Part shown: positions 10,098-18,250 of the stretch, piece after piece | Position numbering within the stretch: position 1 is the stretch's first letter | Layout of the letters: each line of letters opens with the position of its first letter | From: Pseudomonadota bacterium | GTDB taxonomy: Bacteria > Pseudomonadota > Gammaproteobacteria > Burkholderiales > Rhodocyclaceae | Reading direction: 5' to 3' | Length of the DNA stretch: 64,000 bases | NCBI GenBank assembly: GCA_018262095.1 | Contig: JAGTRW010000006.1 | Span: forward strand, 62,001-126,000 | The notes under the pieces: model-generated | What the model saw: the letters and a program-made list of their open reading frames with translations, nothing else | Told to the model about the DNA's origin: nothing | Databases searched by the model: none | Program-made: the position numbers and the translations under genes

Positions 10098-11066
10098 ATG
10101 AAGACGTCCGTCATCACCCCGCCCGCCGGTGAATCGAGCTCGCCCCTGTTGCCTGGGGCGGGAGACCGCATCGAACTGATGCAGACCTTCGTCCGCATCG
10201 TCGACGCCGGCAGTCTTTCGGCGGCGGCGGCGCTGCTCGGCACCACCCAGCCCACCGTCAGCCGTCGTCTGCAGACCCTGGAGCGGTCCTTGGGGCTGCG
10301 CCTGTTGAATCGCTCGACCCACACCATGCGGTTAACGCTCGATGGGGAGCGGTGCTACGAACGTGCCAGGGAGCTCCTGGCGAGTTGGGCCGCTTTCGAG
10401 TCGGAGTTGCGTGGCGTCGACGAGGAACCGGAAGGCGTCTTGCGCGTCGTTGCTCCCCACGCCTTCGGCCAGGAGCGCTTGATCAAACCGCTGGCGGATT
10501 ACCTCAAGCGCTATCCGCGCATGACCGTCGAGTGGTTGCTGCACGACGACAGCGCGATTCAGGACTTCATCGCTGCGGGGATCGATTGCGCGATCCAGGT
10601 GGGCGAAGTGGCCGACTCGGCGCTGGTCGCGATCAAGCTGGCCGAGGTGCCTCGAATCGTGGTCGCCGCCCCCTCGGTGCTGGCCGGCGTTGCGCTGCCC
10701 GAACTGGCTACTGAATTGGCTGGTCTGCCTTGGCTCGCGTTGCGAACCTATTACCGCAGCGAGGTCCTCCTCCGGAACGTGCTGACCGGCAAGGTGCAGC
10801 GTATCGCCATTTCGCCGCGAATGAGTACCGACAGCCTCTACGCCTTGCGCAGCGCCGCCGTACAGGGTCTGGGCGTGGCCATTGGCTCGGCCTGGGTCCT
10901 GGCTGACGACCTGGCCGCCGGGCGGCTGGTCCACCTGGCGCCCCAATGGCAGGCCGCGCCGCTACCGGTGAATCTGGTCTACCCCTACGCCCGTTTCTAT
11001 CCCGCCCGCTTGCGTTGTTTCGTCGACATCATGCGCACCGCCGCGCCGGCGGTGGTTACGGGGTAA
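10098..11066 (+). CDS. LysR-family transcriptional regulator
   Basis: 322 residues. An N-terminal winged helix-turn-helix (about 20-80, with FVRIVDAGSLSAAAALLG and QPTVSRRLQ LysR features) is followed by a periplasmic-binding-like effector domain (about 105-315). ATG at 10098 is preferred to an in-frame TTG upstream. The N-terminus before the DNA-binding domain is about 18 residues longer than usual. It is divergent from the MFS gene and is expected to regulate it from the shared 97-base region. The effector is unknown. Confidence 0.9.
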   Translation: MKTSVITPPAGESSSPLLPGAGDRIELMQTFVRIVDAGSLSAAAALLGTTQPTVSRRLQTLERSLGLRLLNRSTHTMRLTLDGERCYERARELLASWAAFESELRGVDEEPEGVLRVVAPHAFGQERLIKPLADYLKRYPRMTVEWLLHDDSAIQDFIAAGIDCAIQVGEVADSALVAIKLAEVPRIVVAAPSVLAGVALPELATELAGLPWLALRTYYRSEVLLRNVLTGKVQRIAISPRMSTDSLYALRSAAVQGLGVAIGSAWVLADDLAAGRLVHLAPQWQAAPLPVNLVYPYARFYPARLRCFVDIMRTAAPAVVTG

Positions 11067-11140
11067 ATAGCGATGAAGACGCATGCGTCAAGAAGTGGTG
11101 CGACACCACGGCGCAGCGCATCGACTTGTCAGGGGTGACC

Positions 11141-11776
11141 ATGAAGCGCAGAAGCTTTATCCGCATCGCGAGCCTTGCCGTCGTGCTCGGCGCGTGCAGC
11201 AAAACGCTCAAGCTGCCGACAATCGAGCGAGGGGCAACGGTTCTCGCTTTCGGCGACAGCGTAACCTTTGGTACCGGTGCCGCCACGGGCGAGGACTGGC
11301 CGACATTGCTGGCCAGGCAAACCGGCTGGCGCATCGAAAACGCGGGCGTCCCCGGCGATACCGCTGAAGCGGGAAAAGAGCGAATCCAGGCGCTGCTCGA
11401 CGAGCACCGGCCGGCGCTGGTCATCATCGAAATCGGCGGTAACGATTTTCTGCGCCGGCGTCTTCCCAAGGCGGTCAAGGAGGATGTTCGTCGCATGATT
11501 CAGGCCGCCAAGAAAGCCGGCGCTCAAGTGGTCCTGGTGGCGGTGCCGGAATTCTCTCTTCTTGGCGCGGTGACTCGCAAGCCGTCTGATTCGCCCATTT
11601 ACCGAGAGCTCGGTGACGAGGAAAAAATCCCTGTCGTGAGCGACGTGTTTTCCGACATCCTGGGCCGGCCGGAACTCTGCGCCGACCAGATACACCCCAA
11701 TGCCCAGGGCTATCTGCAGATGGCGTCAGGTATTCAGGCGTACCTCAAGCAGGTGGGGCTGACGTCTGCAATTTGA
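11141..11776 (+). CDS. SGNH/GDSL-family lipoprotein esterase
   Basis: 211 residues. The N-terminus is a lipoprotein signal with lipobox LGAC (Cys near residue 18). The SGNH blocks are all present: GDSVTFG (nucleophile Ser), the block II glycine in GVPGDTA, GGND in block III, and DQIHPN with the catalytic Asp and His. It resembles the TesA-like arylesterase/lysophospholipase group and should act on esters or thioesters at the periplasmic face of the envelope. ATG at 11141 follows AGGGGT; the longer open frame upstream overlaps the LysR gene and is rejected. Probably transcribed separately from lysR. Confidence 0.88.
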   Translation: MKRRSFIRIASLAVVLGACSKTLKLPTIERGATVLAFGDSVTFGTGAATGEDWPTLLARQTGWRIENAGVPGDTAEAGKERIQALLDEHRPALVIIEIGGNDFLRRRLPKAVKEDVRRMIQAAKKAGAQVVLVAVPEFSLLGAVTRKPSDSPIYRELGDEEKIPVVSDVFSDILGRPELCADQIHPNAQGYLQMASGIQAYLKQVGLTSAI

Positions 11777-11965
11777 TATGAGCCAGCCCCCTTTTTATCC
11801 TTCAAAAAATCGCCGTTTCCTGACATGTTGCACGCGACCTGTGTAGGCAATGGCATTTTCTATACCGATTTCGTTTGTCGTGCATAGGCAACGATCTGCT
11901 GCGGAACGAGCGCTTGTTGGGGTCGATTGGGTTAGCCCGAAAACTCCAAGCTGCTTGCCGAAGTC

Positions 11966-11998
11966 GTCAATCTGACGTACATTGTTCGTCGGTTTGAC
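11966..11998. promoter_or_regulatory. Inverted repeat, likely operator of the RHH-GNAT toxin-antitoxin module
   Basis: GTCAATCTGACG (11966-11977) and CGTCGGTTTGAC (11987-11998) are inverted copies matching at 10 of 12 positions around a 9-base spacer. The element ends 16 bases before the antitoxin ATG, where an autorepressing ribbon-helix-helix protein would bind. Confidence 0.5.
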
Positions 11999-12014
11999 GT
12001 TTCAAGGATTTGCC

Positions 12015-12314
12015 ATGCCCAATACCACGACCGAACGCGACGGTTCTGCTCGCCAAGAGAGGCTCGGTTTTCGCATGAGCGAAGAAACCAAGCGCTTGAT
12101 CGAACGCGCCGCCTATCTTGAACACCGCAAGGTGACCGATTTTTGCCTCGTGGCATTGACCGATGCGGCAAAGCGGTCGATCGCCGAGCACGAGACGCTG
12201 GCGCTGTCTGAGGCTGACCGGGCGGCGTTCTTTGCTGCGCTGGAGAATCCACCCGAGCCGCACCCGCGACTCGTCAAGGCCATGGCCGAGCAGCAACGAC
12301 GGATCGGTCGGTAA
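12015..12314 (+). CDS. DUF1778 ribbon-helix-helix antitoxin (TacA-like)
   Basis: 99 residues. The N-terminal RLGFRMSEETKRLIERAAYL segment is the DNA-binding ribbon-helix-helix of DUF1778 antitoxins, and the C-terminal tail (ALENPPEPHPRL) is the conserved toxin-neutralising peptide of this family. It is expected to bind and inhibit the GNAT toxin encoded next and to repress the operon through the inverted repeat just upstream. ATG at 12015 has AAGGA upstream; the longer frame from 11982 covers the operator and is rejected. The stop TAA directly abuts the toxin's GTG. Confidence 0.92.
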   Translation: MPNTTTERDGSARQERLGFRMSEETKRLIERAAYLEHRKVTDFCLVALTDAAKRSIAEHETLALSEADRAAFFAALENPPEPHPRLVKAMAEQQRRIGR

Positions 12315-12845
12315 GTGTCTGCGACAAGTTCGCCCGACTTGAAAGTCGAGCCGCTAGTCTCCGATCATGATCGCGCCGGCTTTAGCTGCGGTGTTGAAAG
12401 CCTGGATCGGTACCTCAAGACCCAGGCCAGCCAGGATCAGCGGCGCAAGGCCAACGGCGTTTTCGTGCTGATCGACCCGCAGCAGCCGAACACCGTCCTC
12501 GGCTACTACACGCTGTGCGCCACCGCACTTCCCCAAGGCGAGGTACCTGCCGTGCTGCGCAAGCTCATTCCGCGCTATCCCCTGGTCAGCGCGACGCTGC
12601 TCGGGCGACTGGCGATCGCCAGTGGGCAGCAAAAGACCGGGCTTGGCGCGCTGCTGCTCGCCGATGCGGTACGCCGGGCGTATGCTAGCGCCGCTTCGGT
12701 CGGTTCGTCGATGCTCGTCGTCGACGCCTTCGGCGAACGCGCCGCTGGATTCTACGAGGCGCACGGTTTTCTGAGGTTGCCGGAATCGCTTCGCTTGGTG
12801 CTGCCGATGGCGACCATCGAAAAGCTCACGCTGTCGGCGTCGTGA
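12315..12845 (+). CDS. GNAT-fold acetyltransferase toxin (TacT-like)
   Basis: 176 residues with the features of TacT/AtaT toxins, which acetylate the amino acid on charged tRNA and block translation: FSCGVESLDRYL near the start, the LGRLAI strand, an acetyl-CoA loop in QQKTGLGALLL and the C-terminal GFYEAHGF (with the family's conserved Tyr). GTG at 12315 immediately follows the antitoxin stop, so translation is probably coupled. The module lies in a stretch with a second toxin-antitoxin pair and an AT-rich gene, which suggests acquired DNA. Confidence 0.92.
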   Translation: MSATSSPDLKVEPLVSDHDRAGFSCGVESLDRYLKTQASQDQRRKANGVFVLIDPQQPNTVLGYYTLCATALPQGEVPAVLRKLIPRYPLVSATLLGRLAIASGQQKTGLGALLLADAVRRAYASAASVGSSMLVVDAFGERAAGFYEAHGFLRLPESLRLVLPMATIEKLTLSAS

Positions 12846-12960
12846 AAGCCGGGGGGTGCGCCTGCGCACAGAATTTCTCTGAAGTATTGCTGCGTTTTCT
12901 TTCAAGAAAGCGGGCACCCACGGTAGAGGTCGTGCCGATCAAGATGGATATGTCCGCCGC

Positions 12961-12989
12961 TTGACGTTTAACGCGACGCGGTATATTTT
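12961..12989 (+). promoter_or_regulatory. Promoter of the higBA module
   Basis: TTGACG at 12961-12966 and TATTTT at 12984-12989 are 17 bases apart and end six bases before the toxin ATG, so the transcript has a very short leader. Confidence 0.5.
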
Positions 12990-12995
12990 TCTGCC

Positions 12996-13277
12996 ATGAC
13001 GATACGTTCATTCCGCTGTGCCGACACCGAAGCGCTCTATGAGAACGGTAGCCCCAGGCGGTTTCGGAATATCGAGAACGTCGCCGAGCGCAAGCTGCAA
13101 ATGCTTGACGCTGCGCTTGAGTTGCGAGACTTGAGATCGCCGCCGGGCAATCGCCTGGAAGCACTTAGCGGCGACCGGGTCGGCCAGCACAGCATCCGCA
13201 TCAAGGACCAGTGGCGAGTGTGCTTCGTTTGGACGGAGACCGGCCCGATGGATGTTGAAATCGTCGATTACCACTGA
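12996..13277 (+). CDS. higB: HigB-type mRNA interferase toxin
   Basis: 93 residues, the full length of HigB/RelE-superfamily toxins. The N-terminal IRSFRCADTEALYE, the RKLQMLDAA helix and the C-terminal DQWRVCFVW with VEIVDYH are family landmarks; such toxins cut mRNA on the ribosome. As usual for higBA, the toxin comes before the antitoxin. ATG at 12996 gives the expected N-terminus. The antitoxin starts 11 bases after the stop. Confidence 0.92.
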   Translation: MTIRSFRCADTEALYENGSPRRFRNIENVAERKLQMLDAALELRDLRSPPGNRLEALSGDRVGQHSIRIKDQWRVCFVWTETGPMDVEIVDYH

Positions 13278-13287
13278 GAGGCAGAAC

Positions 13288-13593
13288 ATGGCGACGAACA
13301 AAATGAGACCCATCCATCCCGGAGAAATCCTCCGGGAAGAATACCTTGCCCCACTGGGGATGAGCGCCCACGCGCTGGCGATGGCGCTGCACGTGCCGGC
13401 CCCGAGAATCAACGACATCGTTCGCGAACGCCGGACCGTGACGCCCGATACGGCATTGCGGCTGGCGCGCTACTTCGACACCACGGCGCAGTTCTGGCTC
13501 AACCTGCAAAGCGCTTTCGACCTCAAGCTTGCGGAAAACGAAGCCGGCAGCCGGATCGCGCAGGAAGTCAGCCCGATGCCACGGGCGGCATAG
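13288..13593 (+). CDS. higA: HigA-type antitoxin
   Basis: 101 residues. The family signature RPIHPGEILREEYL begins at residue 7, followed by an HTH_XRE domain (about 23-75: SAHALAMALHV, RINDIVRERR) and the tail found in HigA proteins. It neutralises HigB and represses the operon. ATG at 13288 has GAGAGG upstream; the frame extension from 13252 overlaps higB and is not needed. Confidence 0.92.
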   Translation: MATNKMRPIHPGEILREEYLAPLGMSAHALAMALHVPAPRINDIVRERRTVTPDTALRLARYFDTTAQFWLNLQSAFDLKLAENEAGSRIAQEVSPMPRAA

Positions 13594-13688
13594 CGTTTTC
13601 GCAACGGAGAATTAATCGATGCTGACCCCTTTAAGCTGTTTCTTAATCGCTGAGCCAAGAAGATACCGTGGCCATATTTCAGACAGCA

Positions 13689-14360
13689 CTATTGTTTTGT
13701 TTCTACGATTTCTACTCGTTCGGGATCCCGCAAAATCTTTGCGTAACGGTATTTAAACGGGCCACTGGATAGTTCGACGATTTGTTCAGCAACCCATGTA
13801 GGGTTCAGATACCCCGATGTGTTATGGCTGTCGTTCCAAAATGGAGTTTTCATGCCACTGGGTGCGACAACAAGGACTTTTCCGATGGATTGGTCCAGGG
13901 ATAAAGATGCTCCAAGCATGCCCAGGCCTGATTTTACGGCTGTGTATATGGGTTCCAACTCGCGTGGTGTGTACTGCGAACTGGACGTGACGAACATTAC
14001 TTTCAATGGTTTGCCCGGATTGTTTTTTAGCCTTTGGATCAGTATCGCTGGTGCAGTCAAGCCGGTATTGATCATCTCAAGTATTTCTTTGTCATTCAGT
14101 TGGTCAATCTTTCCCTCCTGGTAATAACCGGCAACATATATTAGCGTATTTATCTTGTCGATATTTCTTATGAGTTCGTCGATCTGAGTAACTAGGTTTT
14201 GGTTGTTTTGATCGATGGATAATTTGAAAAAATGGAGGTTGTGAATATTTGGGTCTTTTCGGCCGGTGATAAAAACCGTATGTCCCAGCGCGTCGTATAT
14301 TTTTGCCAATTCAAGACCCAGCCCCGACGTACCCCCGATGATTAATATGTTTTTCAACAC
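13689..14360 (-). CDS. Short-chain dehydrogenase/reductase, AT-rich
   Basis: 223 residues, Rossmann fold. The nucleotide-binding GGTSGLG motif is at residues 9-15, YVAGYY stands in place of the usual NNAG, and the catalytic pair is Tyr and Lys in YTAVKSG after TSSSQ. NAD(P)-dependent; the substrate is unknown. GTG at 14360 has AAAGGA nine bases upstream. Base composition is clearly more AT-rich than the neighbouring genes and the codon use differs (many AAT, ATA and TTT codons), so recent horizontal transfer is likely. It lies between higBA and tRNA-Arg. Confidence 0.85.
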   Translation of the reverse strand: MLKNILIIGGTSGLGLELAKIYDALGHTVFITGRKDPNIHNLHFFKLSIDQNNQNLVTQIDELIRNIDKINTLIYVAGYYQEGKIDQLNDKEILEMINTGLTAPAILIQRLKNNPGKPLKVMFVTSSSQYTPRELEPIYTAVKSGLGMLGASLSLDQSIGKVLVVAPSGMKTPFWNDSHNTSGYLNPTWVAEQIVELSSGPFKYRYAKILRDPERVEIVETKQ

Positions 14361-14632
14361 GGATGTTTATCCTTTGAGTTGATATCAAAAAAGTCGTGTG
14401 TGGTTTCTATTTATAACCGAGCGCTATTTGCGCGACCCCCAACGACCGCCTATAGCGCCTTTACCGAAAGGCAGCTTCTGGCCGAACTCGGCCATTAGGT
14501 CCAAGCGTCGATCAGGCAACACGGGGGCTATGGGTACATCGAATAATCGCAATAGGACAGCAAGGTACGCCGTTCGCATCCTTGACTCAAGGAATTTGGG
14601 CGGAATGTGCGCGCAGCGGGCGCAGAAACGGC
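14361..14632. other. Gene-free stretch between the SDR gene and tRNA-Arg
   Basis: No credible gene or RNA is visible. The segment around 14440-14510 holds short imperfect inverted repeats (CCGAAAGGCAGCTTCTGGCC and nearby CCGAACTCGGCC) that look like the debris of an intergenic repeat. It may be the junction of the AT-rich insertion, but no direct repeat of the tRNA 3' end was found in it. Confidence 0.4.
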
Positions 14633-14660
14633 AAAGGGCACTTCTGGCGAAGTGCCCTTT
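14633..14660 (-). terminator. Terminator hairpin after tRNA-Arg
   Basis: A perfect 12-bp stem, AAAGGGCACTTC with loop TGGC and GAAGTGCCCTTT, lies 10 bases beyond the 3' end of the tRNA in its direction of transcription. The run of T after the stem is short. Confidence 0.75.
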
Positions 14661-14670
14661 GGCAGGTGTG

Positions 14671-14747
14671 TGGTGCGCCCGACACGATTCGAACGTGCGA
14701 CTTCTACCTTCGGAGGGTAGCACTCTATCCAGCTGAGCTACGGGCGC
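14671..14747 (-). tRNA. tRNA-Arg (anticodon CCG)
   Basis: A 77-base cloverleaf on the minus strand. The acceptor arm GCGCCCG pairs with CGGGCGC, the D-arm GCTCAGCTGGATAGAG is normal, the anticodon stem CTACC/GGTAG closes the loop CTCCGAA (anticodon CCG, reading CGG), and the T-arm has TTCGAAT. The discriminator is A and the terminal CCA is encoded. tRNA genes often serve as integration sites, and here AT-rich foreign-looking DNA adjoins the 3' end. Confidence 0.97.
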
Positions 14748-14910
14748 GGAGGTTGCGAAGCTTACCGGGTTTGGCGGGCGGCGTCCATCGTGGCGGCGGG
14801 CGACGGCAGCAACCGGGCTGCGAGCCGCGTCAAATGGCGCTTTGCGGGCAGGCCGCCGGGAACGCCAACAAGGACGCGAGTCTTCCGGGTGGGTGCTCTG
14901 GGATGACCTT

Positions 14911-15792
14911 CTAGCGCGGCCTGCGGGTGCGTGCCGTTTCGAGGTGCTGGCAGAGGCGCTCGGCGCCGTCGAGCAGGCGCGGGGTGTGGCGCTGGATCAG
15001 GTCGGGCGGGACGAAGAACAGGTTGTCGCGCGCGACCGCGGTCATCGCCGTCCAGCGCCGCCAGTCGTCGAGCCATTCGGGACGCGACTCACTCATGCCG
15101 CTGGCGACGATCGCTTCGGGGTTGGCGGCGATCACCGCTTCGACGGTCACCGTCGGTGCCAGCGCGTCGAGTGCGCCGAAGACGTTGTCGCCGCCGCACA
15201 GGCGGATCACGTTCGAGATGATCTGCTTGCCGCCGACGGTCATCAGCGGCTGCTGCCAGATCTGGTAGAAGGTGCGCACCGGCGGTCGCGCGCTATAGCG
15301 CTTCTGCAGCGCCGCCAGGCGGCTGCGAAAGCTCGCGGCGGCGGGCTTGCCGACGGCGCTGGTGCCGGCCAGCACGGCGAAGCGCTCGATCTCGGCGGCG
15401 ACGTCGTCGATGCGGTTGGGCTGCGAGACATAGACGGTCAGGCCGAGCGCGCGCAGCCGCTCGATGATCGCCGGGGCGTTGCCGCTGGCCCAGGCGATGA
15501 CGAGGTCGGGCTTGAGCGCGACGATCGCTTCGAGGTCGAGCTGCGAGTAGCCGCCGACGCGTGTCTTCTTCTTCGCGGCTTCGGGGTAGGTGCTGAATTC
15601 GACGGTGCCGACCAGCTGCTCGCCGGCGCCGGCGGCGTAGAGCGTTTCAACGAGGTGCGGCGCCAGCGTGACGATGCGCTGCGCCGGCTGCGCCAGGCGA
15701 ACGCGGCGGCCCTCGTCGTCGCGCACGCTGACCTCGGCGGCGGCAGCGTTGAGAAAGCCGAGCAGCAGGCAGGCGAGCAGCGTCGAGCGCAT
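14911..15792 (-). CDS. btuF: Periplasmic cobalamin-binding protein of a BtuCDF-type importer
   Basis: 293 residues. A Sec signal peptide is followed by a class III periplasmic binding fold: RIVTLAPHLVETLYAAGAG, GGYSQLDLEAIVALKPDLV and the second-lobe WQQPLMTVGG are characteristic of BtuF-like proteins. Its position next to cobT and cobS supports a cobamide ligand, although vitamin-B12-type and iron-siderophore binders share this fold. No BtuC or BtuD gene lies in the window. It is followed by no operon partner; the usp-like gene is 6 bases upstream on the same strand. Confidence 0.85.
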   Translation of the reverse strand: MRSTLLACLLLGFLNAAAAEVSVRDDEGRRVRLAQPAQRIVTLAPHLVETLYAAGAGEQLVGTVEFSTYPEAAKKKTRVGGYSQLDLEAIVALKPDLVIAWASGNAPAIIERLRALGLTVYVSQPNRIDDVAAEIERFAVLAGTSAVGKPAAASFRSRLAALQKRYSARPPVRTFYQIWQQPLMTVGGKQIISNVIRLCGGDNVFGALDALAPTVTVEAVIAANPEAIVASGMSESRPEWLDDWRRWTAMTAVARDNLFFVPPDLIQRHTPRLLDGAERLCQHLETARTRRPR

Positions 15793-15798
15793 CGCCGC

Positions 15799-16257
15799 TC
15801 AGGCGCCCGGCGCGCGAACCAGCAGCAGCGAGGTGCGCGCTTTCTGCACCAGCCGGCTGGCGACGCTGCCGACGAAGAAGCGGTCGAGGCCGCGCTTGCC
15901 GTTACTGCCGACGACCAGCAGGTCGGCCTGCCATTTTTCGGCGGCTTCGGCGAGCATGTCGGCGATCTGCTTGGCCTCCGAGGCGATCAGCCGCGTTTCG
16001 ACCGCGACGCCGGCACCGCGCGCGACTTCGGCGGCCTGGTCGAGAAAAGCCTGGGCCTCGCCGCGCAGCGTGCTTTCGATCGCCGTCACGCTGTGCGAGA
16101 GCATGATCTCGCCCATCTTCTGGGCGAACAGCGTCTCGTCGACCGCGTGGCAGATCGCCAGGGACGCGCCGGAAAGCTTGGCCATCTCGATCGCGGTGGC
16201 GAGGACCCTGCTGGTCGCGAAGCTGTCATCGATGGCGACCATGATTCGCTGGTACAT
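15799..16257 (-). CDS. Universal stress protein, UspA family
   Basis: 152 residues, a single Usp domain. The ATP-binding pattern G-2x-G-9x-G(S) is intact in VGSNGKRGLDRFFVGSVA, so it belongs to the nucleotide-binding subgroup. It begins with the usual MYQRIMVAIDDS. These cytosolic proteins help survival in stationary phase and stress, but the specific role is unknown. It lies 6 bases before btuF on the same strand and so may be co-transcribed with it; it is divergent from cobT. Confidence 0.93.
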   Translation of the reverse strand: MYQRIMVAIDDSFATSRVLATAIEMAKLSGASLAICHAVDETLFAQKMGEIMLSHSVTAIESTLRGEAQAFLDQAAEVARGAGVAVETRLIASEAKQIADMLAEAAEKWQADLLVVGSNGKRGLDRFFVGSVASRLVQKARTSLLLVRAPGA

Positions 16258-16355
16258 GAGTTGCTCCCTGGTGAATTGATCGAATGCTCGCGGCGGCCTC
16301 GCAATACCGACCAGCGCGGCGCTCAGGCGGCAAGCTTAGCATGAGTGGCCGAGCG

Positions 16356-16361
16356 TATAAT
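16356..16361 (+). promoter_or_regulatory. Consensus -10 box of the cobT promoter
   Basis: TATAAT lies 26 bases before the cobT ATG; the -35 is weak (AGCTTA at 16333-16338, 17 bases upstream). No cobalamin riboswitch fold (no B12 box) fits in the 130-base leader. Confidence 0.45.
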
Positions 16362-16387
16362 CGCCGCTTTTCGACAGGCGATTTCCG

Positions 16388-17428
16388 ATGCAATTCTCAA
16401 TTCCCGCGCTCGACAGCGCACTCGACGACGCGCTGCACCAGCGCATCGACAACAAGACCAAACCGCTCGGTTCGCTCGGTAGAATCGAATCGCTGGCGCT
16501 GCAGATCGGCCGCATTCAGCGCACGCTGACGCCGCAGTTCGCCAAGCCGCACCTGATCGTCTTTGCCGGCGACCACGGCGCGGCCAAGGCCGGCGTCTCG
16601 GCTTTTCCGCAGGACGTGAGCTGGCAGATGGTCGAGAACTTTCTCGCCGGCGGCGCGGCGATCAACGTTTTCGCACGCGCCAACGGAATCGCGCTCAAGA
16701 TCGTCGATGCCGGCGTGGCGCACGATTTCGGCAAGCGCGACGCGCTGATCGACGCCAAGATCGATGCGGGAACGCGCAACTACATCGCCGAACCGGCGAT
16801 GAGCGCGGCGCAGTGCGAGCTGGCGCTCTCGCGCGGCGCGCAGATCGCCAATCAACTCGCCGACGACGGCTGCAACGTGCTCGGTTTCGGCGAGATGGGA
16901 ATCGGCAACACGGCGAGCGCCTCGCTGATCACCCACGCGCTGACCGCAACGCCGCTCGTCGATTGCATCGGCCGCGGCACCGGCCTTGACGACGCGGGCC
17001 TCGCGCGCAAGCGCGAGTTGCTCTCGCAGGCGGTGGCGCGCGCCGCGCTGCCGGCCGACGCCGACGCGCTCTGCGTGCTCGCCGAGTTCGGCGGCTTCGA
17101 GATCGTGATGATGGCCGGCGCCATGCTCGGTGCCGCGCAGCGCGGAATGACGCTGCTCATCGACGGCTTCATCGTGACTTCGGCGCTGCTCGCCGCGTCG
17201 CGCATCGCGCCCAACCTCCGCGACTACTGCGTTTTCTGCCACTGTTCGGTCGAGCCCGGCCACCTCGCGCAGCTGCGCGCGCTTAACGCCGACCCGCTGA
17301 TCGACCTGGGCCTGCGCCTGGGCGAAGGCACCGGCGCCGCGCTGGCCTGGCCGCTGGTGCGCGCCGCGGTCGCTTTCCTCAACGAGATGGCGAGTTTCGA
17401 AGCGGCCGGCGTCAGCGCGAAGTCCTAA
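16388..17428 (+). CDS. cobT: Nicotinate-nucleotide-dimethylbenzimidazole phosphoribosyltransferase
   Basis: 346 residues, full length. The enzyme activates the lower ligand base of cobamides to the alpha-ribotide. Landmarks are KTKPLGSLG near the start, [28 protein letters not shown] and the C-terminal [14 protein letters not shown] that carries the catalytic glutamate. It leads a cobT-cobS-phosphatase run, the nucleotide-loop assembly branch. The early corrin-ring genes are not in the window, so the cell may salvage cobinamide, consistent with the btuF-like gene nearby. Confidence 0.97.
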   Translation: MQFSIPALDSALDDALHQRIDNKTKPLGSLGRIESLALQIGRIQRTLTPQFAKPHLIVFAGDHGAAKAGVSAFPQDVSWQMVENFLAGGAAINVFARANGIALKIVDAGVAHDFGKRDALIDAKIDAGTRNYIAEPAMSAAQCELALSRGAQIANQLADDGCNVLGFGEMGIGNTASASLITHALTATPLVDCIGRGTGLDDAGLARKRELLSQAVARAALPADADALCVLAEFGGFEIVMMAGAMLGAAQRGMTLLIDGFIVTSALLAASRIAPNLRDYCVFCHCSVEPGHLAQLRALNADPLIDLGLRLGEGTGAALAWPLVRAAVAFLNEMASFEAAGVSAKS

Positions 17429-17439
17429 GGTCTACACGT

Positions 17440-17467
17440 CGTCATCCCGGGCTTTTCCGGGATGACG
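17440..17467. repeat. Hairpin-forming intergenic repeat between cobT and cobS
   Basis: CGTCATCCCGG and CCGGGATGACG form a perfect 11-bp stem around the loop GCTTTT. It resembles a small intergenic palindrome seen in many proteobacteria and could act as an attenuator or mRNA stabiliser; only one copy is in the window. Confidence 0.6.
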
Positions 17468-17494
17468 GGTTTATCCAAAATTGACTGCCAGACC

Positions 17495-18250
17495 ATGACC
17501 GTTCGCAACGAACTCGAATACTTCTTCGGCGCCGTCCGCTTCTTCACGCGCCTGCCGGTGCCGGCCTGGGTCGGGCACAGCAGCGCGGCGCTCGAGCGTT
17601 CGTCGCGCTATTTCCCGGCGGTTGGGCTGGTCGTCGGCGGTCTCGCGGCGCTTGTCTTCGCGGCGACCTCGCTGCTCTGGCCCAAGACGCTGGCGGTGCT
17701 CGCGTCGATGGCGACCACGCTGTACGTCACTGGCGCCTTCCACGAAGACGGCTGGAGCGACATGGTCGACGGTTTCGGCGGTGGCTGGGGCAAGGCGCGA
17801 ATCCTCGAAATCATGAAGGACTCGCGGATCGGCAGCTTCGGCGCGGTGGCGCTGGTGATCATGCTGCTCGCCAAATTCTGCGCGCTGGTCGAGATCGACC
17901 TCGCGCTCGTTCCGCTGGCGTTGATTGGCGGCCACGCGGTGTCGCGGCTGTGCGCGACGAGCTTGCTGCACACCCTCGAGTACGTTCGCGACGAGGGCAA
18001 GGCCAAACCGCTGGCGACCGGGATCGGCCGCGGCGCGCTGGCCTTCGCCGCGCTCACCGCGCTGCTGCCGCTGCTTTTGCTGCCGCCGCGCGCGGCGCTG
18101 CTCGGCGTATTGTTCGCTGCGCTCGCGACGCTCTGGCTGGCGCGCCTCTTCAAGCGCCAGATCGGCGGCTATACGGGAGATTGCCTGGGCGCCACGCAGC
18201 AGCTCGCCGAGGTGGCTTTCTACGGCGGCCTGCTGTGCAGATTTTCCTGA
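17495..18250 (+). CDS. cobS: Adenosylcobinamide-GDP ribazoletransferase
   Basis: 251 residues, about six membrane helices. The enzyme joins GDP-cobinamide to alpha-ribazole at the inner membrane. The N-terminal FFTRLPVP and the metal-binding HEDGWSDMVDGFGGG, followed by KDSRIGSFG, are diagnostic. ATG at 17495 begins the conserved N-terminus; an earlier start at 17462 lies in the repeat hairpin. The 3' end overlaps the ribazole phosphatase gene by 16 bases. Confidence 0.96.
   Translation: MTVRNELEYFFGAVRFFTRLPVPAWVGHSSAALERSSRYFPAVGLVVGGLAALVFAATSLLWPKTLAVLASMATTLYVTGAFHEDGWSDMVDGFGGGWGKARILEIMKDSRIGSFGAVALVIMLLAKFCALVEIDLALVPLALIGGHAVSRLCATSLLHTLEYVRDEGKAKPLATGIGRGALAFAALTALLPLLLLPPRAALLGVLFAALATLWLARLFKRQIGGYTGDCLGATQQLAEVAFYGGLLCRFS

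Noticed and set aside
11777-14670. Direct repeat of the tRNA-Arg 3' end that would mark an island
   Set aside because: Only an 8-base GGTGCGCC match at about 12855 was seen, which is not better than chance.
14842-16344. A 500-codon open frame on the plus strand
   Set aside because: Antisense to btuF and the usp gene, both of which have clear family motifs.
16258-16387. Cobalamin riboswitch before cobT
   Set aside because: The leader is too short after the -10 box and lacks a B12-box-like sequence.
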